DNA of 64,000 bases. It comes from Actinomortierella ambigua. Its lineage: Eukaryota > Mortierellomycota > Mortierellomycetes > Mortierellales > Mortierellaceae. Within the stretch, counting starts at the first letter, position 1. Each line of letters starts with the position of its first letter. The notes beneath the pieces were generated by a model. The model was not told where the DNA came from and did not search any database. It saw only the letters and a list, made by a program, of their open reading frames with translations. Location: the NCBI GenBank assembly GCA_016098155.1, contig JAAAJB010000048.1, positions 1 to 64,000 on the forward strand, written 5' to 3'. Positions 41,488 through 51,156 of this stretch are shown piece by piece. The position numbers and the translations under genes were made by a program.

Positions 41488-42819
41488 ATGGCTACGACAT
41501 TTCTTCTCCCCAACCTGAAGCACTTTATGCTCCGCCAGGTCGACCTAGTGCCACTCCCCGAAGAATGGGTGCTGCCCAAACCACCACGACTGAAGAGCTT
41601 TTGTCTCAACCATGCACGAATGGATGGGGCCACACTCGATGCACTCGTGCGTAGCTTCTGCTACGATGGCCTGGAACGGCTTGTCTTGCTCAGCCTGGTC
41701 GAGCCAGGCTCAACCACGATCGGCACACACGATCGGCATCTTGTGGTGACCGAGGCCAGGATCTCGACGATTACTTTGTTGGCACCTCGTCTCAAGACGG
41801 TCATGGTCAATCAACCAACAGGTGAGCAGGCGCTGACGAGCCTCATCGACCACTTTCGTGCCACGTTCCCCCATGCCGACGAACTAGCCACGAGTCATCT
41901 GACGAGTGTTCACGATCCAGTGCCGGCCATCTTCAAGGTCAACAGCTGTTTGACTCGACTCGAGATTACCCTGTCCACCTGCTGGGATCGCCACGAGTTT
42001 CCGACACCGACCTTTCATGCGTTCCTCTGCAGTCATCATGCAAGACATCTCCAAGAACTCCACGCACCCATGGTCAAGTACGACGCCGAGTACCTCGAGC
42101 CCAGCCGTCGCACCGAGTGGACGTGTCGCGACCTGCGCTTGCTGGCTCTGGGGTTCCTGCCCAAGGAGCGCCAAGACACTCTGTCGGCGACCTACTCACG
42201 CAACATGTTTGGGTTCTTGGTCACGACGTGTCCCCGCCTGAGATCCCTCGAGCTAGAGCGAGCCCTTCTCGTCGCCTCACGTGACAGCGGTCTCTGCTTC
42301 CTGAGTCGACTCGAGTGCCTCGAGGAATTGACCCTTCGCACAAAGTACTTTTATCACTGGGGTAGCTTTGACCTTACCAGTCGCCCACTCCCTCCCTGGT
42401 GGGCCTCGCTCGACCCGACGTTGGTCCAGCAGCTCAAGCACCAGGACAGCCTTGCTCTCTGTCGGGCCGTGAGCCGGCGCGATCCCAACAGCGGCCATTT
42501 CGGAACGCTGCGTGGCAAAGGCGTGCTTGGAAAGAAGGTGATGACAGGGCCATCAAATGAAGAGGAAGAGGAAGAGGAAGAGGAGGAAGGAGATGGCAAG
42601 AATTTGCCTACTACAGCTGCAACAGCACCAGCAACAAGGCCCACGCCACCGACAAGGCCGTCCACGGGCGCCTGTTGGCACAAGTTGCGTACGATTCGGA
42701 TCCAACTCCACGAGGAGCTGGAGAAACGAAATGATGAGCGGAACCAGCTACGTGTACGCGCCATCCAAAAGTCTATCCCTCACTGCCGTGTGAAAATCGA
42801 ATACGTCAATGTGAAATAA
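40852..42819 (+). CDS. F-box/leucine-rich-repeat protein (655 aa)
   Basis: A single exon. Residues about 30-90 are a divergent F-box (ALDIPELVELILGYVVGIPF, then a 35-residue insertion and CLVSKTWNHVVTGLWR). Leucine-rich segments follow (LTLLDLQFSSHQTLDIQLF, LPNLKHFMLRQVDLVPL, LERLVLLSLVE, CPRLRSLELERALLVAS, LECLEELTLRTKYF). There is a nine-serine run near residue 207 and an acidic run of ten glutamates near residue 570. It is probably a substrate receptor of an SCF ubiquitin ligase. An alternative start at 40927 or so (after HHTMI in another frame) does not fit, so the first ATG is kept. The insertion inside the F-box is unusual. Confidence 0.8.
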
Positions 42820-43022
42820 AGAGAGTACCCCGGTGGATCAATGGCGGATTGTGTATGACCCCCCCCCTCCCTCAGGACATCAACACATCCGCTGTTGGCT
42901 ACTTTTCTCTGGAATTGCCCACTCGTGGGGCGGGATTTCATTTACTCTGTTTGATCAATAGGGTGTGTATGGATCAAGCAATATGGCCTCACCCCTCCTC
43001 TCTCTCTCTCTCTCTCTCTCTC

Positions 43023-44072
43023 CTAGTTTGTATGTGTAGGTTTGGGTGTAGGGCTGCGCGTAGGGTTGCGCGGAGGCATGGATGTCGGTGTAGCGGTGGG
43101 GAGAGCACCAGTGCCAGTGGGAGCATCGCGATTGTTTGGATAGAGGTCGGCAAACGGGTCAACGTTGGCATTGGTATGTCGAGTGTACTCGATCCAGTTG
43201 GCAAACTGCTTCGCGAAAGGCTCGCCGTACAGCGCAGAGATCATATAGAATGACATGTCGATTCCTAACGGAAGAGAAAGGGAAGGGGTGAGGGTGGGGG
43301 GTGGGGAATGAACGGAACGGACGGAGGCAATGATTGTGGTTGTAAGTGAATATAACTCGATTGTTCACTGTTCCCTCGCTTCCCTCATGTGTACAACCCC
43401 CCTTCCTGCAAACTTACCAGCCGAAACGCCAGAGGAAGAAACATATTTGCCATCCTGAACCCACCGAGCGCGCTTGACCCACTTGACCTTGGGGCCATAC
43501 TCGATGAATTTGTTCCACGCCACCTTGTTGGTGGTCATGTACCGGCCATCGGCGCGACCTGACGCGGCCAGGATGGCAGCACCTGTGCAGACGGTCAAAC
43601 ACCAGCGAGACTCGTCGATCCGTTCTTCAATGTGCTCCATCAGCTGTTTGTTGGCAATCACGGCCTCCGTGCCGTGGCCACCAGGCAGGAAGAAAAAGTC
43701 CAACTTTGGCGCATCTTGGATCGTCACATCGGGGTAAACTTTGACCTGCTGGTCCGACGTCACGGGATCCATCGTCTCGCCGACCAGGACGATAGTAGCA
43801 TTGAAGTACAAAGGCATCTTGTCGCCAAAAACTCGGAGAACACCCATGATATCTAGCAGGTCCATATTTGGGTAGATGAACGCACCAAACGTCAGCGGCT
43901 TCACTCCTGGGGGTACTGGAGGCAATGGTTCGACCTTTCGAGGTTTGTTGGGTTTGGGACGATTGGGCTTGGTGGCAGGAGGCGCTCCAGAGACAGCAGT
44001 CAGAAGCAACAGCTGCAGCAGGCAAAAAGAAAGGCTGGCTACCAAGCGGCCAGTAAAAAGAAAGGACTTCAT
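43023..44072 (-). CDS. secreted DJ-1/PfpI family protein (298 aa)
   Basis: Two exons on the minus strand: 44072-43418 and 43264-43023, with the junction restoring GVSAGIDMSFYMIS. Residues 1-29 are a signal peptide with a leucine-rich core. A lysine/proline-rich spacer (30-58) follows, and then the DJ-1/PfpI fold: FGAFIYPNMDLLDIMG, DFFFLPGGHGTEA, and the nucleophile elbow TVCTGAAIL with Cys162. The layout is closest to the isonitrile-hydratase/AraC-type-regulator branch (an acidic pair near residues 71-74 in place of the DJ-1 glutamate). A threonine/proline-rich tail (last 40 residues) suggests O-glycosylation at the wall or outside the cell. The substrate is unknown. Such proteins in this fold act as hydratases, glyoxalases or proteases, and the sequence does not decide which. 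Confidence 0.85.
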
Positions 44073-45583
44073 TTGTTCGCTGTGTGAGAAGGGAGAATGG
44101 GTGAGGGTCGAGCGCTCAAAAAGGATTTTAGGAGATACAGTAACTGAAGGTAGAAGGCTGGAGGTCGAATGGATGGTGAGTTACAACCTCGAGCTTTTAT
44201 GTGATTCCAGAATACAAATGGACTTGTGGCAGCAAGAGGCAATGGGATATTAGGGCGCTCTAAAGAGGCTATGTATTGTGAAAGGGGTGATCGATCTGGG
44301 CACACAAGGAATCTAATAGCGCATCGCAGACATATGGGGCAACAAACCAATGCTGCTACACTCCGTGTACAAGTTGCCATCTTGTTTTTTTTTTCTCCGT
44401 GCCAAATTCAAAATCGATGAGCATGTCCTGTAGGGTGTTTGCGCAGCCTGTCCACTATACTCATGCTTGGCCAATTTTCTTTTTTTGATTCCACTGAAAT
44501 TGACAACCCTGCGCGTACCTTGCAAGTTCGGCGTATTGCAAATATTTGTACCAAAATCGATTGCGCAGCCTAACATACCCTTGTCAAAAGGTTGTCAAGA
44601 AAGGTTGTCATTGTCATGAACTGTACGGATGTACAGCATGTTGTGGTGCGGGTTGCAGGCCCCTATCCTGTTATGCATGCTGCGTCAGGTGCAATAGATG
44701 AAGCAGTGGATTAGACTAGGAAGCTCATCATGCATCTCTGTGACTTTGTGGAGTTGCTACGGCAAATTGATAGATTTTATCGATTGCATTCACGCCGTCT
44801 TGCACTCGCTCGCAGCCAACAGCCTGGCAGTCTCCATGTCTCTCACGCCCTGCATAGACCAAATGTAAAGTCTTAGAGGGGCGACAACCTGTGAGAAAAG
44901 AAAGGGACGCGAGAGCGAGAGAGATGTATCAGAGTCAGGTGGTGTTTAAGAAGCAAAAACCCGGTATGGCACGCATCGACTTCTTTCACAGCACTATTGT
45001 GTTTAACCCGGTTCGACTTATTGCTCAGTCACTCACGGCTCATCTCATTGTAGATTTCCAGCCTGCTGGTGGGAGCCTTTCGCACCTTGCGCCTCGCAAA
45101 ACGGAATTAGCTGCTTTGCTTAAACTTTGGGAGGGGTTTCCCATCTTTTACGCCTAAACTTTTTTTTTTCGTGTTTGTCGGGGTCTTGAACTTTCTCGCG
45201 GTAACTCAGTGCTTGGTACTCGGTACCCCAAACTCAGTACTGGTCTGGCGGCAATGCATGTGTGTGGTACGGGATGTCAACTACAGCGTAGAACCTACCC
45301 CCCTCCCAGAGCAACACAAGCGCGATGAAAATACCATCAGAAGCACTCTTGCACTTGGCAATCCAACAGACAATAAGGTTTGGTCTGTCCTCCCCTTCCT
45401 CCCAACACACCGCGAGCTGTTGGGCGCCGTCGTTGCAGTAAGGCAATGGGCTGCTCTTGTGGTTGTTCCATTGTCTTCTGCTGTACTTGTGCAGCCATCG
45501 AAATTGCCCATCATCTCTTCATTCCATCACTGAATGCATAATTGTCCTTCTTGCTAAATCACATCATTCTCAAAGACATCATC
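44073..45583. other. intergenic region, possible decayed mobile element at 44430-44640
   Basis: No gene is recognised. TGCGCAGCCT occurs twice (near 44438 and 44562), and GGTTGTCA occurs twice near 44590-44607, beside a third TTGACAAC in reverse near 44500. The short repeated pieces look like a degenerated terminal region, but no transposase trace is present. Open frames at 44891-45157 and 45171-45533 have no family resemblance. Confidence 0.35.
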
Positions 45584-46342
45584 ATGCTTCGTGCTTCCAC
45601 CGACAACACCCTCTCCTTGGCAGCCAAGGACTCGACGTACACCTTCACTTACTTCAACTTTCACGGTCATGGAGGATGCACACGCGCTCTTCTCTGCTAC
45701 TCTGGCGCGTCATGGGAAGCCAAGGTCCAGGGGTTTGAGGACTGGCTTGCAGTCAAGCCGACGCTTCCTTTTGGTACATTGCCTCTATTGACGGAGAAGA
45801 CGGCCAGTGGCGAGGAGATCCACATTGCCGAGTCTGTTGCTATGGAGCGGTACTTGGCCAAAAAGTACGGTCTGGCTGGTTCGACGCTCTGGGAGAAGAC
45901 CCTGGTCGACATGTTTTACAACCAAGCTGCCTTCCTCAACCTCAAGTTTGTCGAGAAGGTCATCTTTCCAGTCCCGGAAGAGTCGCGCGGAAAGTCCTTT
46001 GAAGACTTTATTCAAAACACATTGCCTACCTGGGTCAACAATTGCGAGCAGCATCTGGCCAGGAACGGCAACAAGGGCTGCTTCGTCGGTGACAACGTCA
46101 CCCTGGCCGACATCAAGACGAGCGCCGTCCTTGATATCATGATCTCGCTCAAGGCCTCCCAGTTGTTCCTCAACCCCGACAAGACCCCTTGCCTCTTTGC
46201 CCTCAAGAAGCGTGTCGATACTCATCCATCCTATGCACTCTACCGCAAGTCGGAGGGCTACAAGGCCGTCGATGCTCAAAGCCAGGCTGCTGCCTCTGGC
46301 ATCCTTGAGCTGGATTTTGCCAAATCCCATATTTTCGCTTAA
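45584..46342 (+). CDS. glutathione S-transferase (252 aa)
   Basis: A single exon. The thioredoxin-like N-terminal domain is TYTFTYFNFHGHGGCTRALL, then FGTLPLLTE and the glutathione-binding AESVAMERYLAKKYGL (the ESxAI-type motif with E-S-V-A). The helical C-terminal domain contains CFVGDNVTLADIKTSAVLDI, the usual D residue of the GST N-capping box. Length and layout fit the sigma/alpha-like cytosolic enzymes of fungi, which conjugate glutathione to electrophiles. The first in-frame ATG at 45584 is chosen; upstream codons in the same frame are leader. Expression signals are not evident. Confidence 0.88.
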   Translation: MLRASTDNTLSLAAKDSTYTFTYFNFHGHGGCTRALLCYSGASWEAKVQGFEDWLAVKPTLPFGTLPLLTEKTASGEEIHIAESVAMERYLAKKYGLAGSTLWEKTLVDMFYNQAAFLNLKFVEKVIFPVPEESRGKSFEDFIQNTLPTWVNNCEQHLARNGNKGCFVGDNVTLADIKTSAVLDIMISLKASQLFLNPDKTPCLFALKKRVDTHPSYALYRKSEGYKAVDAQSQAAASGILELDFAKSHIFA

Positions 46343-46834
46343 TGAGATTTGTGTCTCTATGAAAAATCACGCCGCTTTATCTAAACCCCTTCCCTTCACC
46401 ATTCGAGAGAGCCTTTTTTTTTGAATGTAAACACTGCGCTGGAGGCTGGAGGCCAACAGCCGCTGTAGCCCCACCACATTTGGAAAGTCTCGTCGTAATT
46501 CGTGTCGTTTTTATTCTTGTTTAATCTGCTGGATGGTAAACAAAGAATGCCAGCGTGAGAACAATGCGATTGTACAGTCAAGCGTGGGTAGGTGGAGAAG
46601 GCTGACGAACGGTCTAGTACAGCCAACTCTGTACCTGGAAGAGAAAATACCTTGTCCTCGTGGGCACTACGCGTGGCCGTTGGACATTAGCTTTGGAGGG
46701 GTAGCCATGTATGCATATGTATGAACAACGACATTTCCTACATGTCATCACTTTTGTTCTCACTTCATTCCAAGCAAACAGAAATTCCACTGGGCCACCT
46801 TCATCTTTTTAAGCTCACAAGAGGGGGATTGTTT
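46343..46834. other. intergenic between convergent genes
   Basis: Nothing is recognised apart from T runs near 46417. Confidence 0.5.
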
Positions 46835-49800
46835 CTATGTACCTTTGTCTTTTTGGTCGAGAATAAACATCGCTCTCATGAGGGTCTTGGCTTCAGCACT
46901 TCCCTGGCGAGCGGCCTTGCGGTACCAAATGAAGGCGACGTGGTTGCACTGCTCTACACCGCAACCACGATGATACATTGCTCCGAGAAGGGTCTGAGCT
47001 TCGGCATTTCCTTGGATCGCGGCCTTTTCATACCAAGCAACAGCCTGAGTTTCGTCCTGCTCGACCCCACGACCATGCTGGTACATGATTCCAAGGCTCA
47101 CCTGTGCAATGTCGTTCCCTTGCTCAGCGGCCTTGCGGTACCATAACGCAGCATCGGCCTCGCTGCTTTCAACACCTCGGCCACACTCGAGCGCCATACC
47201 AAGACGGAGCTCGGCGACGGCGTTCCCTTGTTCGGCCGCCTTGCGATACCATGCAACAGCCTCGCGATCGCTCCGTTTGACACCGCGGCCAGATTGATAG
47301 ATCTCGCCCATTAGCACCTGTGCCTGGGCGCTTCCATGGTGGGCGGCCTTACGGTACCAAACAAATGCCGCCTGAATGCTCTGTTTGACCCCACGACCCT
47401 GTTGGTACATCTCCCCCATGTGTAACTCTGCCTCGGCATTGCCTTGCTCCACGGCCTTCCGGTACCATAAAATGGCGTCGCGATCGCTCTGCTGGACACC
47501 ACGACCGTCTTGATACATCTCTCCAAGAAGCATCTGTGCTTCGGCATTTCCTTGCTCAGCCGACCTGCGGTACCAAGCAACAGCATCGCCGTCGCTCTGC
47601 TCAACACCCCTACCATGATGGTACATCATGCCGAGCAAGGTCTGTGCCTCGGCATCGCCTTGTTCAGCGGCCTTGTGGTACCACGCCACAGCCTCGGCAT
47701 CACTCTTATGAATACCTCGACCGCACTCGAGTGCGATCCCCAGGCGGACCTCGGCCATCGGATTGCCTTGATTGGCGGCCTTGTGGTACCAGGCAACAGC
47801 CTCGGCCTCGCTCTGGTCGACGCCATACCCATTCTCGTAGAGCATACCCAGGAGAAACTGACCCATGGCGTTGCCCTGTTCAGCTGCTTTAGTCGTCCAA
47901 GTTAGTGCTTGGTGCTCACTCCGCTCGACGCCGCGGCCATCGGTGTACATCCGCGCCAAACAGACTTGGGCATCAGCATTCCCCAGCTCCGCCGCGCTTC
48001 GAAGCCACCGGACGGCCTCGATATCATCCTTCTTCACCCCACGTCCGAGTGAATAAGCCATCCCCAACCGGAGCTGAGCATCCGAGTCACCTTGCTCAGC
48101 AGCCTTGCGGTACCAATCGACAGCCACGGCATCGCTCTGGGCCACACCGCGACCCAGCGCATACATGACGCCCAGATGGAGCTGTGTCACGGGGTCACCC
48201 TGGCGAGCGGCCCTGAGGAACCAAGAGACGGCCTCGACATCATCGCGTTCGACACCACATCCACTCTTGTACATGGAGCCCAAGTGCAGCTGGGCCGGCG
48301 CATGGCCGGCCTCGGCTGCACAACGGTACCACATCGCGGCCTTTTCCTCGTCGCGTTCGACACCACGTCCGCTCCTGTACAACGACCCAAGTCCAAACTG
48401 GGCCTGGACGATCCCTTGATCGGCCGCGCGCCGGAACCAGACCGCAGCCTCGAGATCGCTCTGGTGCTCTACCCCCTGAGCCCGCGATAACATCAGCCCC
48501 GTGTTGAACTGTGCCTCGGCGAGCCCTTGTTCGGCCGCCCGTCGGAACCAGGCAAAGGCCTCGACGTCGCTCGGCTTGACAGAACCTTTTCCTCGTTGGC
48601 AATAGAGCCCATACCGTAGCTGGGCTTTGGCGTTCCCGCGCTCGGCTGCCCTGCGGTACCAGATCGCGGCCTCGGTTTCGTTGTGGTTGCCTGGTTGTTG
48701 TTGTTGTGGTGGTTGATCATCATGAAGTGTTCCACGCTCATACATCTCGCCGAGGCGAAGTTGCGCTGTCGCATGGCCTTGCTCAGCTGCCTTGCGGTAC
48801 CACAAAGGAGCATCATTAGTGATGGTGTCTGTGGTGGTCCTAAGACCACGATCACATAGCCAGCCTAGAAACAGTTGAGCGTCAGCGTTGCCTTGGCTGG
48901 CTGCTTTCCGGAGATAGGACAAGACATCATCGTTCTCGTCCAATTTCCATGGTCGTTGTGGCTGCTTCTGCTTCTGCTGCTTCTGCTGCTGCTTCTGCTG
49001 CTGTTGCTGCTGCTGCTGATACTGTGCCATCAACTCATCGCCCAACAGGTCATCGACGATCGTCAACCGGTCCAAGCCATCATCGAGCTGACAATCTGCA
49101 ACACGGTCCCGGATCGACTGGCACATGATCGAGTCAAACGACAGAAAACTCCTCATCATCTCCTGGGGCTCTTCCACAATCGGGTCAGCGACCAGCACGA
49201 CCTCGCGCGCCTGTGGACGTACGCTTGGGTTATCATGCCAACACCGCTCGACCCAGTCCCGATAGTCCGGCGGCGTATCCTCGGGCAACACCTCTCGCTT
49301 CCCACTCTTGACAAGCGCAACAATGACCGAGTTGTCCCTATGATCATCAAAGGGCTCGGCCCGGTTGGCGGCCATGGCCCACATGACCAGACCCAACGCA
49401 TAGACATCCGACTTGACCGAGTACCTCGGTCGCACATCGGCCACCTCGGGCGCCACCCACCGGACCGTGCCCTGAAAGACGTCCGCCGTGCCCGAGGAGG
49501 AGGAGGCGGCGGTGGCGGTGGCGGTCTTGACTTTTGCCAATCCGAAATCACAGAGCTTGGCCTCCATAAAGCGGGTGAGCAACACATTGGCCGTCTTGAG
49601 GTCACGATGGAGGATTTCCATCCGATGGATATACTCTAGCCCACGGGCGACCTCGTGGCCGATCCGCATCTTGGTCGGCCAGTCGGCGACCTCGCCCCGC
49701 TGGATGGCGCTCGCCAGACTGCCCTTCTCGGCCAGGTCCATCAGGATATAGGTGCGGCCCTCGTACTCAAAGGTGCCGTAGTATTGGATGATGTGGCGGT

Positions 49801-50080
49801 ACCGCAGTCGTCGCAGGATCTCAATCTCCTGTTGCACCGCAGCTTCGCTGATCGCCGAGTGCGACGCAAAGATTTGCTTGGCCGCGCACGGTCGACCCTC
49901 GCGTTGCGCTTGAAAGACATTGCCAAAGCCGCCAGAGCCGATTCGGTGGCCCAGGATGAATGATGTCTGATACCCAATAGAGGTAGTAGAGAAGGGGGGG
50001 AGGGATACAGTTAAAAGGGATGAGCTTTGGTTATTCTGTACAACCAGTTTTTTTTTCTCATGTGATCTACCCATTACCAT
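46835..50080 (-). CDS. protein kinase with 18-19 Sel1 repeats (1081 aa)
   Basis: A single frame with ATG at 50080. The kinase domain spans about residues 42-305: glycine loop GSGGFG (48-53), Lys68 in CAAKQIF, HRD (158-160) in LHRDLKTANVLL, DFG (178-180), and the APE-like VAPEV. All catalytic residues are present. The make-up (LAKV, GTVRWVAPEV, SDVYALGLVMW) is of the tyrosine-kinase-like group. A glutamine-rich linker (about 350-385) leads to 18 full Sel1 repeats plus a partial one, of 36 residues each, which form a superhelical scaffold. Such kinase-Sel1 proteins are expanded in early-diverging fungi and their signals are unknown. The first 40 codons may hide an intron: ATG followed by GTAATG, and GGTATCAG before the codons for TSFILG, which would shorten the start without changing the kinase. 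Confidence 0.9.
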   Translation of the reverse strand: MVMGRSHEKKKLVVQNNQSSSLLTVSLPPFSTTSIGYQTSFILGHRIGSGGFGNVFQAQREGRPCAAKQIFASHSAISEAAVQQEIEILRRLRYRHIIQYYGTFEYEGRTYILMDLAEKGSLASAIQRGEVADWPTKMRIGHEVARGLEYIHRMEILHRDLKTANVLLTRFMEAKLCDFGLAKVKTATATAASSSSGTADVFQGTVRWVAPEVADVRPRYSVKSDVYALGLVMWAMAANRAEPFDDHRDNSVIVALVKSGKREVLPEDTPPDYRDWVERCWHDNPSVRPQAREVVLVADPIVEEPQEMMRSFLSFDSIMCQSIRDRVADCQLDDGLDRLTIVDDLLGDELMAQYQQQQQQQQKQQQKQQKQKQPQRPWKLDENDDVLSYLRKAASQGNADAQLFLGWLCDRGLRTTTDTITNDAPLWYRKAAEQGHATAQLRLGEMYERGTLHDDQPPQQQQPGNHNETEAAIWYRRAAERGNAKAQLRYGLYCQRGKGSVKPSDVEAFAWFRRAAEQGLAEAQFNTGLMLSRAQGVEHQSDLEAAVWFRRAADQGIVQAQFGLGSLYRSGRGVERDEEKAAMWYRCAAEAGHAPAQLHLGSMYKSGCGVERDDVEAVSWFLRAARQGDPVTQLHLGVMYALGRGVAQSDAVAVDWYRKAAEQGDSDAQLRLGMAYSLGRGVKKDDIEAVRWLRSAAELGNADAQVCLARMYTDGRGVERSEHQALTWTTKAAEQGNAMGQFLLGMLYENGYGVDQSEAEAVAWYHKAANQGNPMAEVRLGIALECGRGIHKSDAEAVAWYHKAAEQGDAEAQTLLGMMYHHGRGVEQSDGDAVAWYRRSAEQGNAEAQMLLGEMYQDGRGVQQSDRDAILWYRKAVEQGNAEAELHMGEMYQQGRGVKQSIQAAFVWYRKAAHHGSAQAQVLMGEIYQSGRGVKRSDREAVAWYRKAAEQGNAVAELRLGMALECGRGVESSEADAALWYRKAAEQGNDIAQVSLGIMYQHGRGVEQDETQAVAWYEKAAIQGNAEAQTLLGAMYHRGCGVEQCNHVAFIWYRKAARQGSAEAKTLMRAMFILDQKDKGT

Positions 50081-50665
50081 TCACTGAAAAGAGAACTATC
50101 GATGGAGAGGGGGAGGGGCAATGAGGTGGATGGGGGTGAGGAAATGAGATGGTTTGATGGCAGGGATTAATGAAAGCAAAGCGATGAATGAGCCTTGCCA
50201 ATGAAAGGTACGGACAAATAGTCAACAAGCCGTCGGAGGGTGAGGATGCACTGCCAAACAGAGATGGGGGGCCTACACAACCCCCCTGGTGTAACCCTCA
50301 TCTCTCTCTCTCTCTCGCTTCACACATGGTGTCTTCACGTTGATAGTTGAGAAAATAATGCGGGCGAAGAAAAAGCTGTGAGCCTCAAGGCATCATTTGT
50401 GTCTGGTTGGACAAAAGGGGGGAAGCAACGATTGTACCTTTAAAAATAAAGGGGCCAGAACGCGGCGTCCATGTTTGGGCCTCGATCAAATTTGGGGTTA
50501 TCGCAATTAAGCAACAAAAGGGACACGGGTGTGATCAGTGAGCACCGCATGTGAAGTAGGTCATTCGTTGCATGAGAAGAGAGAGATAAGAGAGCGAGAG
50601 AGAGGAAGAGAGAGAGAGAGAGAGAGACAGAGAGAGAGGAAGGGTGAAAGAGAGAGTGAGAGAGA

Positions 50666-50709
<44 letters not shown>

Positions 50710-51156
50710 GGGAGAGAGAGAGAGATAAAGAGAGAAGAAAGGATAGTGACGAATCGACGTGTAACACAGAGTGTATTTTTCGCGCGCTCTTACAGAAAAC
50801 CTATGACATCATGGGGCCTTTTGATAATCCGGGTCCACAGAATCGCACTAACCATATATGGCGATTTGGAGGAGTTGAAGATTGGCTGGGCACAGCCTTC
50901 TTTCTCACCTTTCAACACCAGGCCCGGTCCTGGCCAATGTGCAATTGCAAGCAAGGGTCGGTGAGGTAGTGACAAGTACAACGATCATGTTTCGAGAGTG
51001 TTCTCGCCTATTCAATTGGGTTGTGCCACCACCACCGTGCCAAGTTTATTTTACCTGGACCCAGTTCCCCTCCTCTCAGCCCCACTCCACCTTCTCCATA
51101 TTTATACTCTAAATTTCTTCTGCATAACTCATTCTTTCTTCCCCCATTCGAACCTA
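50081..51156. other. divergent intergenic region with a long GA tract
   Basis: It contains a CT microsatellite (50299-50317) and a GA-rich tract (50577-50735). Frames here code only low-complexity arginine/glutamate strings and are rejected. Confidence 0.5.
50577..50735. repeat. GA-rich microsatellite tract
   Basis: About 160 bases, nearly all purine on the plus strand, mostly GA dinucleotides with small interruptions. It lies about 430 bases upstream of the glutamine-rich gene. Confidence 0.85.

Noticed and set aside
48875..49639. A 254-codon plus-strand frame opposite the kinase
   Set aside because: It is the antisense of the kinase domain and contains a poly-leucine run from the reversed CAG tract.
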